DNA from: Liolophura sinensis | Lineage: Eukaryota; Mollusca; Polyplacophora; Chitonida; Chitonidae | Direction: 5' to 3' | Length of the DNA: 64,000 nt | Assembly: GCF_032854445.1 (NCBI RefSeq) | Contig: NC_088304.1 | Span: 13,777,704-13,841,703, forward strand | Shown: in pieces, positions 36,701 to 49,732 of the stretch | Layout of the letters: each line of letters begins with the position of its first letter | Numbering within the stretch: the stretch's first letter is position 1 | Translations under genes and position numbers: made by a program | The notes under the pieces: generated by a model | Database searches by the model: none | The model's input: only the letters and a program-made list of their open reading frames with translations | Told to the model about the DNA's origin: nothing

Positions 36701-37955
36701 CGCTTTTTAAACTCTATGTGAGATACTTTATTGATGTGCATATCTATTTGGACTAATGTTGTTTTTAAATGTTAAAAAACACTCTGATAAATATGAGCCA
36801 GACCTGAACTTTCGGACATTCGCTATAGCTTCTTGGATGACTGAAGATGAATTCACGTTGTACATATACACGTACATTGTGAAGAGGATAAATATTTGAG
36901 CTTTTTGACATCAGAAATGACTTTTGGAATTTGCCCCTTACACAGCCATAAAATCACACTAATTCAAACATTCTTTAAGATCTCATGTACAATACATGTA
37001 CTCTAATCGATTTACACAGACAACAACCAAATCTGAAGCAATCTTACATCATCCACAAATACATGCATGCATTGTATGTCACTGGCAAAGATAATACGGA
37101 CATATGGCATGCAATGACTTGGCATTCCAGATATTAAGTAATGATCTGACCACAGTTTCCAATAATCCACAGAACATAATCTCATGCGGTGGTTAAATCC
37201 CTCTACCTTAATCCCTCACAGCTGCGAGAACACAACAGGAATTGCAAAGACAGAAATTAGGAATAAGAGGTAAATGATTCTCTGGAAAGTACTCATCATA
37301 GAGTGTGGACTTTCACTTTCACTTTTGCCTTTTGCAAGAATTTTGTAACTTAAATTCATTTCATTGTTGTTTGCTGCCATACTTAAGAATTATAAATTTA
37401 AAATGTACACACGCTGCTGCAAATCAAGCACATTCTTCAGTATTTCCTGTTATCTTAACAATATTCTTTCCTGAATAAAAAGTGCCCTGACGCCTTTTTC
37501 GGACAATACATCTCTTAGGATCCTGTATATATGATTGATTTCAGTTTTGCATTTCTCAACCACTTGTATACACTGCACTGAATCTGTCAGTTTTAAAATA
37601 AAGTCTGGTTTTAAATTTGTAAACATCTGCTTTCCGTAATATTCAGTTGTTTCTTAAATCTTTATAAGATTTCTTCACTCCTCAGCAACTATTAAAATTA
37701 CTTTCACCCTACTAGTAAAGGCTTGCTTAATAAGGTTTGAAAAAATTTATAAAAGGCTGGCTCATTTAGAAATTTTAGAAAATCATAAATATGACTGTAA
37801 CCAATAATGATTGCAATATCCTCATCTAAAACAAAGCCCAAAAGTCACATACATGGCATGTTTATTATGTGGTTTGTTTCTATTTTCATATCCGTGGACA
37901 TCTAACCAGATGAAAAATAATTAGCTGAAAAATACTTCCAAATTTTGTCACTCAC

Positions 37956-38075
37956 CAGATTTTCATTTTCGCTTCTGAGTGAGGCTAGTTTAGTGTGCAG
38001 TCTGTCCACCTCTCCGTGGAGTTGTTCTAGTTCATCGCTATCGTCATCCACAACAGGCCGGTATCCATGCAGCGA
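37956..38075 (-). CDS. RIMBP: RIMBP exon 2, residues 35-74
   Basis: Forty codons: SLHGYRPVVDDDSDELEQLH followed by a charged helix ending LRSENENL. Acceptor TTTGTTGTGTTACAG and donor CTG|GTGAGT, both phase 0. The acidic DDDSDELEQL stretch opens the coiled coil, and the SENENL end corresponds in position to the KEENQML-type segment just before the conserved EEKxRxLKR block in vertebrate TSPOAP1. The first intron upstream is over 23 kb. A 24-bp minisatellite begins about 50 bp upstream of the acceptor. A retained intron would add a few residues and then stop. Confidence 0.8.
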
Positions 38076-38124
38076 CTGTAACACAACAAACACGCTCCAG
38101 TCAGACACCCGATATTTATCACCA

Positions 38125-38233
38125 TGATTCACAATGGCAACAGTAAAAGAGTTCAAAATGGCAACAGTAACAGGGTTCAAAATGGCAACAGTGACAGGGT
38201 TCAAAATGGCAACATTTACATGGTTCAAAATAA
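38125..38233. repeat. 24-bp minisatellite near the exon 2 acceptor
   Basis: About four and a half copies of TTCAAAATGGCAACAGTGAC + AGGG, starting about 50 bp upstream (in transcript order) of the exon 2 acceptor. Confidence 0.9.
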
Positions 38234-38330
38234 ACATGCAGACTTCAAAAATATAATGCAAACATACTTCGAAAGTGCAATGTAAATTAAAATGCTTAAA
38301 AACTATAGACTGTAAAGAACCTACTTTCTT

Positions 38331-38452
38331 TCAGCAACCTGCGGATGGTTGTGGGTTTTACACTCACCATAATGATGGCCACGTAAGTGAAATGTAAGTG
38401 AAAATATTCTTGAGTACGGCGTAAAACAACAATCAAATAAATAAATAAATCA
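38331..38452 (+). mobile_element. tRNA-SINE, 5'-truncated
   Basis: Starts in the body (CAGCAACCTGCGGATGGTTG) and keeps the tail, with a short internal duplication of AAGTGAAA. Confidence 0.85.
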
Positions 38453-38737
38453 AAACTGCACTGTATATTTTAAGCTACAAAACTTCAAAACTGCACTGTA
38501 CATTGTAGGTTAACAGATTTCAAAACTCCAATGTCAACAAACTTCAATATAATTAAGACGACCAGCATACACCTGTAATGTACATGTAAACAATCTTCAA
38601 AACCTCAACATACAATAAACTGACATCGATGTTGCAACACAACATGTATTCAGTATAGCATTTCATACAAAGACAGTGTACAGACTCTTAGTACATCCTC
38701 ACTTCAGCACTCTGATTCCAAACTTACACTTATATAC

Positions 38738-39330
38738 AGCAGGTGCTCTGATGATGAAGTGAGGCAGCACTGTATGTACTGTAGCACCACTGGGCACGTT
38801 GGGTGAGCTGGCCAACATGCTTTTGTGAATAATGTGCTTACACTATATACTTAGCAGGTACTCTGATGATGATGATGAAGTGAGGCAGCACTGTATGTAC
38901 TGTAACACCATTAGGCATGTGGGGTGAACTGGCCAACATGATTTTGTGAATAATGTGCTTACACTATATACTTAGCAGGTGCTCTGATGATGATGATGAA
39001 GTGAGGCAGCACTGTATGTACTGTAACACCACTGGGCACGTTGGGTGAGCAGGCCGACATGATTTTGTGAATAATGTACTTACACTATATACTTAGCAGG
39101 TACTCTGATGATGATGATGAAGTGAGGCAGCACTGTACGTACTGTAACACCATTAGGCATGTGGGGTGAACTGGCCAACATGATTTTGTGAATAATGTGC
39201 TTACACTATATACTTAGCAGGTACTCTAATGATGATGATGAAGTGAGGCAGCGCTGTATGTACTGTAACACAATTGGGCATGTTGGGTGAACTGGCCAAA
39301 ATGATTTTGTAAATAATGTGCTAAACACCT
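38738..39330. repeat. 121-bp tandem array, five copies
   Basis: AGCAGGT starts at 38738, 38853, 38974, 39095 and 39216 (115, 121, 121, 121 bp). Each unit carries GTGAGGCAGCACTGTATGTA. A (GAT)n tract varies in length between copies and accounts for the first, shorter spacing. Confidence 0.95.
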
Positions 39331-40167
39331 AAACAGATAATGTCAACTTTGACCTTGTGCAATAATCATATACATGTACATTGCAGCTATATTTCTCATG
39401 TACGTGTACCTACGTCTTTCACATTCATCATCATAATCAAATAACGTGCAGGTCCGTTTAGGATTTTAGAGAAAAGTTTGCAGCTGGATGTTCAAACACC
39501 TATGAAGATATAACCACAATGTATATATTTATTGTGTGAACCCTAATTAATAATAATGCCCTTTCTTTTCTTCTTTTGATACGCATACACATTACCAGCG
39601 AGAACTTTATAAGGCTTACTATTGACTATGTCCCTCATCTCTTTTATCCAACAGCATTACCCCCACTGCCTTTCGGTTATTTTTAGGAGCCATCGTTGAA
39701 CACAGAAATTATACCCATCTCATGTGGCTTAACAACAGCTCTTGTATCATTGTTTATGATATATCTGGAGGACCACGTATAATAATTACATCAACCCTAT
39801 CATCATAATCAGGGAGAGAACCATTCCATGTGACACGCATGTCAAAATCCCTGATGTACATTCCGTTCTTCAAACTGTCAATTTATTATATAAAGCATTT
39901 ATTCTTCACAAGAGTTTAAACACATGTACATGTATAGCGACAAACGTTTAAGAAAAATCAGCCTAGATTTTGAAACTTACAGGGAAATTTCTACGGGCAT
40001 GCAACTGTCAAGTTAAAATGGTTGTCACTTATCCAGAGTGCAAATTACAGACTTTACAGTTTTTAATTACAGAATTACCGAAATAAAACCTGTAACAATC
40101 ATGGTTCAAGATTACAGGGAAATTGCAGGCTTCAAGACTGAATGTAAACTGCATGAAAATTCATCTG

Positions 40168-40437
40168 TTGATTTGGGCTGGTTTTTTATGCCATGCTCAA
40201 GAATATTTCACTTATACAACGCTGACCAGCATTACTTACGGTGGGCGGAAACCAGGTAGACTCGAGCCAGGGTAAAACCCATGAGCATCGACAGAATGCT
40301 GGCTAACCTTCCTAGATACGAACAAAGAGTAAGCCAGCATGAGCTTGACTTGAACTGACAGTGAAAGCATTCAGGTGACAGGTTCCTGTGTGATTTTTCC
40401 ATGCTGGCACACTAACCACTTGGCCACGGAGACCCCT
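40168..40437 (-). mobile_element. tRNA-SINE, old full-length copy
   Basis: Recognisable from TTTATGCCATGCTCAAGAAT to CTAACCACTTGGCCACGGAG; strongly diverged. Confidence 0.85.
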
Positions 40438-41643
40438 GATCACAGTTAATATTAAAAGTAAACATAAATGATGCATGAATATAACCTAGACCTGCAGACT
40501 TAAATTGTTTACCTTTGTATGTAAAATGAGATACCTGTATAAGGCTGTGCCACATACGTAAAGGTTTATTACAGACAGGCCTATCATTATTGCAACTATA
40601 CAACACAGCACATCGACTTATAATTTTAGGTGTACACAAGCTTTTTGGATTTTTTCGCAAGTGGATATACTATGTACCACGCCCAATTGTCTACATCACA
40701 AAATAACACTGTTATAGCTTTAACAGATTTGGGTCCTTTGAAAAAAAAAACAAAAAACATCTTAATTAAATTTCAATCAGTTCACCTGTATAATATCCAT
40801 AGTACATACATGTACAGGTTTCATCATAGAATTATACATATAGGTAATGTATAACATAGCCTTACCATGGTCAAATAAACCATGAAACAGCTCTGCAGGT
40901 CTTAGCTTGGCACAGCTACATGTGTGTACTCAGTCTGGCTTGTGTCAGCTAGGGTGAGTACCCCTCACTCCATTTCTCACCCCCCCCCCCCCCGACTCCC
41001 CCAATCTTTTTTTTTCATTGTCTATCTCATCTGTCAAATACCTGATCAATACTTGATCAAGTTCCATGTCAGGTCTTCGACATCAAGATCAACAATTTTT
41101 TTTGCCTTTACGCTTTTTTGTGTTACTCCCAACATACAGTTTTTCAAAGTATCCACTCAAGAGCCTGATATCTACATAATAAATATGAAGACACTGAAAA
41201 AGATCTTAAGTGCACAACTTTTAATACATGTTACAAAGTTTGTTATGCCTTTTGTTAAAATGTCATGGCAAACAAAAGACTGTTCAGTCTGACATCTGAA
41301 TAAGATAGCAGAATACACACAACAGATTACAAAACTGACAAATGTATTTTCCTCTTTTCTAGGTTTTTCTCTTTTGTGTGAAAGTTTTTCGATATTTGTC
41401 TTTCTATTGTCTGTTCTTTTTTTTTTTTTTGTTTTTTTTTGGTCCTTTAGAATGTTTCCATACACATATTAAGCATAGAAGCAGGTCAGGAAGATAAACA
41501 AACCAGTGCTGAAAGATAACAGTTTATCAAACTGTCATTAACATCTGAATGTATCAATGCACTAAGACACAGGTAGGTACATGAAGAGATCCATCCATGA
41601 ACACAGCACCTATATATCGTAGCTTCTGATGTCAGCTGTACTC

Positions 41644-41844
41644 TAATTCCTCAACCTTTTTGCATACCAAAGAGCAAATTTCAGTGCAATTTATGCACAT
41701 TTTTCTTTTTGATTTTTGAGACAAAACTAGATTGGCTGGATTCATCCATTTCAGGGCTTCAAAAAATCAGTTAACAAAAAATAATGCCTTCTGAATATGC
41801 TTAAATAAACACCTTGCATACATGTATAAAAAGTTGAAAAATTA
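41644..41844. mobile_element. MITE-like element, TAATTCYTCAACC family
   Basis: TAATTCCTCAACCTTTTTGC at the left and AAAAAGTTGAAAAATTA at the right; core GTGCAATTTATGCACATTTT. Confidence 0.85.
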
Positions 41845-42101
41845 CACCATATATTGTTTTTTAAGTGTTGCCGTCTTAATCACATTTTCAAGCTAATAAA
41901 CCACAATCCATGTATCTAAATCAAGAACCATGCCAGTTTAACAGTTGTCGATAATCAAAATATTTATCTCAGTTGTGCACTGATTGCAACTATATTATAT
42001 ACCCAACGTGGAGATTTAATTCTAGCCTATTGCAATTATATTTACTATGTAACTGAAGGGACATAACTCTAGCAAAGTGTATACACTACATTGTGCATCA
42101 T

Positions 42102-42120
42102 TGCCACCAGGGGGCAGTGA
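42102..42120 (+). promoter_or_regulatory. Consensus CTCF-like binding motif
   Basis: TGCCACCAGGGGGCAGTGA matches the well-known CTCF core (CCACNAGGGGGCAG) exactly. CTCF is conserved across bilaterians. It sits in unique, GC-richer DNA of the first intron. Confidence 0.6.
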
Positions 42121-42129
42121 ATCAGTTGT

Positions 42130-42760
42130 AGAATACAGGCAGGGCCCCAGTTTTCTCTGTTAAATCGGTGCATTCGATTCGTTACTTTAGAGCACTCGTG
42201 GCGAGTGTCTTCATTAATCAACTCAGCAGAATGAATATACAACCCCTACTCATCTGACGCCATCTGAAGCCATCTCAACATAGGCAGTTTAGGCTCTATC
42301 CTATTGTACAATGCATCAATTCCGTGTCCTATACCTCTACGTACATTTCACGGTACTTAACTGTTATCACGCTAAATGTTCTCAGAGGTACATTTGTATT
42401 GATCAATTTCCAAAAACATTTCAAAACATAGCATGGAATATACATTCCTGGTATTGGTTTGATCTTAGAATATGGTAAACTCAGATAACGAAGAACACTG
42501 TCCGTATAAAACAAAATGGCGCGAAATGGGTACTCTCCTGTTCTTTTCTGTAAGACAGCACTGTTTCTTTTAATATGCATGTTGTTAGGAACTGCTTACA
42601 AAGCCCTCCAAAGTACAAATGATAGACAGATTGGAGCGGGCTTGTGTAGGTGTCGTACATTCTGACTGACATTACACAAGCGTTCCACAAGCGCACTACA
42701 GGCAAACCGCTATTGGCTTTCTATCGGGTGGCAGTCAGTGCACTTTTGGCCTGGTTTTTA
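42130..42760 (-). promoter_or_regulatory. Candidate intronic promoter or enhancer block
   Basis: On the gene strand there is AGCCAATAGC (a CCAAT box, 42718-42709) and about 190 bp downstream TTTCGCGCCATTTT (42526-42513), combining E2F-like and YY1-like elements. No exon with a convincing donor was found. Weak. Confidence 0.3.
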
Positions 42761-43439
42761 CATGGGAAACACGAATGCATTTTGAGCTCCAATTCTAACT
42801 GATTCTGGCAAAAGCTGTAATTCTCTCACATGTTTGTATAAAAAAAAAACAAAAAAAAAAACACTCTACATGCTTTCAGATCAGAGCTGTGTCTGCCTGG
42901 AGAAGCATGTATACATATTTTAAATATGTAAAAATATGATCTGGTATAATGCACCAGTGGAAAAAACAATGTTATACTTTTGACTCACTTGAAAAAGGAC
43001 AAAGAGAAAAAAAAAAGAAACATTGCATGTACATACTGTGTGATTGTATACTTTTTTATCAACAAAAACACAAGATTCATATCTAGGGTATCAGCTAAGT
43101 CTAATACCATGCACATAGCTGGTATAAAAACTGTCTTTTGACAAAAAAAAACTTATAAGTAATGGACAAACATCCTCATGGTTGTATGTTTAGACAACAC
43201 ACCAGGTCAAGTGAATAAAACATTTATCCCACTCACTAGCTTCTCAAAAGAATAGTTTTATATATGTACACAGCCTGGAAAGATAGGAGTTATTCTACGT
43301 GCTATGTAGACATAAGGAACAAATACCGTAAATGACCTAAAATTTTGTTCATGACTAACCTTCCCATTTTCTCTGATTCTGAGAGTTCTATTGATTGTGT
43401 TAAGGTGCTTTAACATGTTTGAGGTTACTTTGGACGGTA

Positions 43440-43633
43440 TGATTTATTTTTTTATTTGATTGGTGTTTTACACCTTACTCAAGAATATTTCACTTATACG
43501 AAGGCGGCCAGCATTATGGTGGGAGGAAAGCCCAGAGCCCAGGGGAAACCATGACCATCCACAGGTTGCTGAGAGACCTTCCCACGTACAGCCGGAGAGG
43601 AAGCCAGCATGAGCTGGGCTTGAACTCACAGCG
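43440..43633 (-). mobile_element. tRNA-SINE, truncated just 5' of the B box
   Basis: Tail and body, ending GAACTCACAGCG, the same breakpoint as the copy at 8938. Confidence 0.9.
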
Positions 43634-44057
43634 TATATATGCCGGTATATACTGGTACTTGGAATGTGTAAATGTGGATATGAACAGTATTCAAAATTCT
43701 TTTCTCTGTGTTTTTCTAAATTAGCCTAAATGACCACAAATTTTGTCAAGGACTAATCTGCCCATTTTCCCTGATTCTGAGAGTTCTATTGACTTTAGCA
43801 CTAAAAATAATATTTTGTGACATTTATTTGCCTAGCTAAATAAATGTATATGTACATGTAGTTTTGCCTAGTTAAATAAATGTGGGCGAAATTTAAGGTC
43901 ATTTAGAGTAACATCTATACATTATCTATCCCAGGTACTGAGTTTTTCTTACCTCATTTTTCGACTACACGTATGATGCCAACATTTTAATTCACTTACA
44001 TGTACATTTATAAATCAAGTATACATGCATGCTTTCATTAATTCTCATAACATGATG

Positions 44058-44218
44058 CACACCTACGTAGATGCCGTACACCTACCTTCATGCTGCACAC
44101 CTACCTACATGCTACACATCTACCTACATGCCACACACCTACCTACATGCCGCACACCTACCTACATGCTACACACCTACCTACATGCCGCACACCTACC
44201 TACATGCTACACATCTAC
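44058..44218. repeat. 19-bp tandem array
   Basis: About eight copies of CACCTACCTACATGC(T/C) units with a 19-bp period. Because 19 is not a multiple of 3, the translated repeat has a 19-residue period, which explains a spurious open frame here. Confidence 0.92.
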
Positions 44219-44663
44219 GTAAAATTGCTGGATTAGTGTAATAGTTCTCATACTCAAGCATACATGTTCATCTATGTCCAGTGTTGCACTTTAGGCAAAC
44301 TATTCTGTATTTCATCTAGTTTGGTATGTATATGTACAAACGCACTTTTTTAAACATGTAAAGGCCTTTGAACGACAGATTTAATGCCGATACTTACTGA
44401 TTAGGAATTAATCGAACATCATAAAACAACTCATAAGTGGTCTAATAGGGTGGATCAATCAATCATAATCAACCAATCAGAATCAAGCAAAAAGCGTCTC
44501 CTGAAAACCATGTTAGTAAATCGTGATATGTCCCGGAACACTGCCCCCCTGATGCTGTGATCTAGCTGGCAGAGAAACATTTTTAATTAGCCATGCACAT
44601 ATATGATCACCTCATTATTTTATAAGGGACAATGTGGTACAAAGAGATCACAAAGAGATCAAT

Positions 44664-44828
44664 TACAATTGTTGTAAATGTAATATAATTGTTGTAAATG
44701 TAATACGTTTGTTGTAAACATCATACAATTGTTGTAAATGTAATAGGATTCTTGTCCACATCATACAACTGTTGTAAACGTAATACGATTGTTGTAAACA
44801 TCATACAAATGCTGTAAACATAATAAAA
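44664..44828. repeat. ~20-bp tandem array
   Basis: About eight degenerate copies of ACAATTGTTGTAAATGTAAT. Confidence 0.9.
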
Positions 44829-44941
44829 CTTCACCAATTCATCAAACTTATGGAAAACTACTTGGAAGGAACAAAAATGGCTCACTGCAGCAGTGACTTT
44901 GTCAAGAACAATTTAACTACAAAAACAGAATTCTGATACCC

Positions 44942-45102
44942 TAATTCCTCAACCTTTTTGCATAAGAAAGTATTTTATGCACATTTTTAACTTCATTTGA
45001 GGGTTTCACAAAAATTATAATTTTATCAGTCAAAACAGAATAATATCCACCGAAAATACATGCTTGAATAAACACCTTACAAACACACAGGTTGAAAAAT
45101 TA
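44942..45102. mobile_element. MITE-like element, internally deleted
   Basis: TAATTCCTCAACCTTTTTGC to CAGGTTGAAAAATTA, about 50 bp shorter than the others. Confidence 0.82.
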
Positions 45103-46255
45103 CAGTAGTTTTAAAGCAGACAGGTACAATTTTATTTTATTTACATCGTACACAAGGACAAAAGAAAATATCGCCCCAAAAAATTAACAGTTTCTCACAG
45201 ACAGCCAAGAAAAAAATACTCAAAATTTGAACTCTATGTATTAGAACTTTACAAACAGGTACATGTAAGATGAAATGCTATCTCCTTGAGGAATTAAAGA
45301 GTGAAAGTCCTGCACTGAGTTTATCAAATAGACTTCGGTACATGTAAAACACAATCCTGATAAACTAGTACATACATGAGCATGTAAACAACTTCCCACG
45401 AATAAAGGTGGATGTCTCTTCAAATTTTCTTGTTTGACTGTTTATTCTACATACAAAGCTCTAAAGATTACCTCAGAAGAAACAAACAAACCTAAGAGAA
45501 TATCACATATGCTGTTTTGTTTTTAGATGTCACAAACAGTGTTCAATGTAAACACTGGCCTACTTGTTTCTTGTTACATGCATGTTCTGCATAAAAGAAC
45601 GCATGAAATAAATGTACATGAAAATGATTTCTTGGTTTAAATATAACTCTTACATGTAATTGAAAAAAAGAATAATAAACTAAACTGTAGAATAAGCTAT
45701 TATGTAGGAGATGTTCAGTGCAAGCTTGCACCACAACAATTGTCAGGAAGAATTAATTCCACAAAATGCCTTACAGATACAGTTTGCCTGTAATGAGCCT
45801 GTGGGATGACAGTGGGCTGGCTATACACACACAGTTAGCTGATCACCATATACTCAGCCCGAAACAATAAACCACTTTCAGTGTGAGCAACAAATATTGC
45901 TATTAAAGGAATGGTTGAGCGGAACTTGCCTGAGTACAGTTCTCATGAAGCATTAATGCCAGTGTGCCAATAGTTTGCTTGTAGTGAGCCAGTGGAATGA
46001 TAGTGGAGTGAGTGAGGAAGACTACTCATCCAGATAGTTGGTCACCATATATCCACAGACTGCATCAATAAACAATCTTCTCTCGCACCAACAAATATTG
46101 CTATTGAGGGCTAATTTGGAAAGGCTGCATTACATGAAAATAGCTCTCCTCTTTGTGTAGCATTTGTACCATGAATATCTGCATATTATTTATGTGTCTT
46201 TGTACCTTTTCAGGGAAATTTTCCAACAGGATTGTTCTCCGTCCAATCTTCCACA

Positions 46256-46461
46256 TAATTCCTCAACCTTTTCGGATACAAAAGAGAAACTTTCAGTGCA
46301 ATTTATGCACCTTTTGAACTTGATTTTGGAGACACAAATACACTGGTTGGGTTGGTCGATTAATCAAGGCTTCACAAAAAGTATAATTTCACCCCTCAAA
46401 CACAAAATAATGCCTTCAGCATATACTTCATGTGCAAACATGCGAAAAGGTTGAAGAATTA
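46256..46461. mobile_element. MITE-like element, TAATTCYTCAACC family
   Basis: TAATTCCTCAACCTTTTCGG to GCGAAAAGGTTGAAGAATTA: inverted ends of 20 bp, nearly perfect. Confidence 0.87.
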
Positions 46462-47540
46462 CAGCAATAATTCTACACCTGATATGGACTATTTTATTGT
46501 TACTGCGTATACTGTGATGTGGATATTGATATAATGACTGGTGAATAAACAAACAAATAGTTAGACAATGAGAGTGAATTACTACAAGCTGGATAAAAGT
46601 GAGCTAGTGGCTTGCACCAGAGAGCCTTTGGCCTCACACGTGTAGGTATTCACTGCTGATTCATTGCTCTCATGGGAAAATGTTTAACTGAAGAGCCGAG
46701 TATTACAAGTCTTTTTCTTAAATCACAGTGACGTATTCCTGTCATAAGGTTGTACGTGTCATCTGCGTGTGCAGTGTGACTTACGCCAAGAAAAGGCTAC
46801 ATACAATGTTTTGTTAAAAGCTAGCTGACCAGAATCTGTACCTTTTAATATGTGCGTCTTTGAACAGCAGGATCATGGGAAGACTTTAAGGTTTACACAA
46901 GCAGACGTGGATTCCAACAAAAAAAACAGTTATCCGTATGAATTGACAGTACGATTTTAGTGTGTTTCTTTCCTTTTCAAAAAAAAGAACACAGCCATAT
47001 ATATTTTTTTCCCGTGGGTGCAGGCGTTCATGACTGTATCAATACAACAACGACATGACATCTGTCAATATTGAGGGACAACATGTGGGATGGCCATAAA
47101 AGCTAAAATCTTGACATACATATGTACAGCATTTATGTGTATGTCTATTCACACACACATTCCTTTGTAGTATTAGTTTTTTTTATCTAACTCTGATCCA
47201 CATCAATATATCACTTTGAATGCAGGTGGGTGTTTCCTCTTATAAAACCCCCACACACAACAGTGTAATACTCTTTTTATTTTCAGTTCAACAATAACAC
47301 AAATTTTTCAGGGAAGCCATAATAATTCTCTTCCAGAATCAGAATCGAGATTTAATCCACACACAAAAACTATCAATTTTATCCCGGAAATCTAGTAAAA
47401 TACATGTACATTGAGAGTGGCAAAACTGTACCTGATTCATGACGAATTTCCTTCATTTCTACCAAAGAAAAACTATACATTTGCAAGAATACAATCTCTT
47501 GAAATTAGTGGACAAAGATTTTCTTTAGATAATATATTGA

Positions 47541-47573
47541 GGGGGGGGGAACGAGGAGGGGGGGGGGGGACAA
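47541..47573 (+). other. G-rich tract with G-quadruplex potential
   Basis: Two long G-runs separated by AACGAGGA. Confidence 0.6.
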
Positions 47574-47633
47574 GCAATTTGATCTCTGCAAAAGACAAAC
47601 ATGGATCCCGAATAGCAAAACAATAAATAAGCA

Positions 47634-48022
47634 GTGTATTTTATATAAGGTTTGGTCTTTACAAATTTACATAAGGACCGTCAAAAGATACTTCTGATGG
47701 CAACACTCAAGATCTTCTGATATGAAATTAATCTCACTTTACAAAGAAGTATAATGTGACCCTATCGGCTGGATGAACCAATCAGAATCAAGATAATGTG
47801 ACCCTATCGGCTGGATGAACCAATCAGAATCAAGATAATGTGACCCTATCGGCTGGATGAACCAATCAGAATCAAGATAATGTGACCCTATCGGCTGGAT
47901 GAACCAATCAGAATCAAGATAATGTGACCCTATCGGCTGGATGAACCAATCAGAATCAAGATAATGTGACCCTATCGGCTGGATGAACCAATCAGAATCA
48001 AGAAAAACTTTAGGTTAAATAA
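47634..48022. mobile_element. MITE-like element carrying the 42-bp array
   Basis: Left end TGTATTTTATATAAGGTTTG resembles the dispersed TGTATTTCATCTAAAGTTTG end; right end AACTTTAGGTTAAATAAA is its inverse. The interior resembles 44305-44490, which has one copy of the ACCAATCAGAATCAAG segment instead of six. Confidence 0.6.
47751..48002. repeat. 42-bp array, six essentially identical copies
   Basis: Units start at 47751, 47793, 47835, 47877, 47919 and 47961. Each holds ATGTGACCCTATCGGCTGGA and ACCAATCAGAATCAAG. Identity between copies suggests very recent expansion. The array lies inside a dispersed element (47634-48022). Confidence 0.95.
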
Positions 48023-48888
48023 ATTTTATTTTCTGCCAGAAAAAAATATAATGTATATGTATACATACAACAACACTTCTGAAAGGAGAGTCAAATGATG
48101 TTTTTCAGTTATTTAATGTGTCACAGACAAGGTGATAAATGAAAGTCAAACAATAAAAGCTAACAAAAGGCAGGGGACTTTGTTGTTGTTGTTGACTGAT
48201 GGTGTTGTCTAATATGGTGGCTCGGTGAGAATCTGGTTTTGTGAGGTCTCATTGCTTCAATGATGACAGCTGAGTAAATCATGAACTCCTGTTATGTGTT
48301 CGCTCTGAAAAAATTTCCCCATCTTCTAAAAATAGCTTAATTCATCACTGGAAAAAAAAAAGAAAACAAACCTTGACAGAACAATGGCTATAAGCTGTAG
48401 TTGTCTCAGTGCTATCTCACTAGTACACCCTACTTAGGAACAGCACAGTGCTGGAACTCATCATTGTGTGGCTCAGTAGCACATGCCTGTATGTTTCTAT
48501 TCACAAGACTAGAAGTTGCTCAACCAAGATTTGTTTGGAAGGTCTATCTATGTCCAGGAAGTGTGAAATACCTTTAGTGGAAACATGTCTGTTTTGATCA
48601 AAAACAAAATTAATACTTAAATTAACACTTTTATTTGCCTCCAAAATGGGCTTTTTGATTTGCATTTTTGGAGCAAATGCACAACTGTCAGGGGTTTTCT
48701 TGGACATATTGTACATTTACCCCTGGGATTTGCCTATAGTCCACCTATAAACCTGACCACCTTACATCTATGTCACACACATATTAAATATTTTAGAGTA
48801 CTAATTGGAACAATAAACAACAACCATTAATCTATAAATGATAAGACAAAGAATTACATGTATACGTATACAATCTACATTCTACCTG

Positions 48889-49096
48889 AACTCCTCAACC
48901 TTTCTGCATAAGAAAGGGCAACTTTCAGTGCAATTTATACACATTTTTAATTTGATTTTGGGTACAAAACTACATAGGTTGGATAGGCCAGTTTCAGCGC
49001 TTCACAAAAAATATAATTTTATTAGTCTTGCACAGAGTAATGCCTTCAGAACATATGCTTGAATATACACTTTGCACACGCAAAAAGGTTGAAGTA
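48889..49096. mobile_element. MITE-like element, TAATTCYTCAACC family
   Basis: AACTCCTCAACCTTTCTGCA to CACGCAAAAAGGTTGAAGTA, with the shared core GTGCAATTTATACACATTTT. Confidence 0.85.
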
Positions 49097-49732
49097 TGTG
49101 TTTCATACTAACCCACATGTAAGTGGTTGTAACAGACGTACACAACTGAAAATATTTCATCTCTAAATGAACAGCATGGCAATTATATATAAAAAACAAA
49201 TACAAATCTTAGCAAGTATGAAATAAAGTAAAATAAATACACACATGTACTTCCTGTTCATTATAAACTTAAAAGCAGGATGTAACTACGTCTCAAACAG
49301 TTGTATAACAGAAAAATCTCCAATGAGATCAAACGTATGCAGATATTGTATGCGAAAACATCATCTGAGGAGTGGTATGTTTTCCATATTATTTACTGTT
49401 GTTTTTTTTTGTTTTTTTAGGAAAAGTTTGACTTCCTTATCTGCAACTGGGTTAGGCAAGGACATCCTCCTCAGTGACAAACAGGGGAACAGGAATCAAT
49501 TTGTTACATTATTTGTTTACGTAACAGATAGGCATTTTACATTTATATCTACATGTATATATAAACTCTGAATGTATACACTGCTTGATAATTATATCAA
49601 TGTTTTTAAGTTAAAATATAGATCAATAAAGATCTGATTTCCAACAATGAAATATATTTTTCACTGATCTTGAGAAAGATGCTTCAACTATTCAACCTTT
49701 TTTGATATATTACTTAACGATTATTTAATGCA

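Larger units (their letters stand above)
33187..37955 (-). other. Intron between exons 2 and 3
   Basis: 4.8 kb. Contains a fragment carrying a TGTATTTCAYCTAAAGTTT end (33249-33278), a short AAAAATGTAAAAACAT array (33270-33350) and a second SINE family (33391-33742). 33750-37950 has no recognised element. 36070-36850 is GC-richer and more complex than its surroundings, but I find no terminal repeats or coding signal in it. Confidence 0.5.

Noticed and set aside
44025-44222. His/Leu/Thr/Tyr-rich open frame
   Set aside because: Translation of a 19-bp array; the 19-residue period is arithmetic, not biology.
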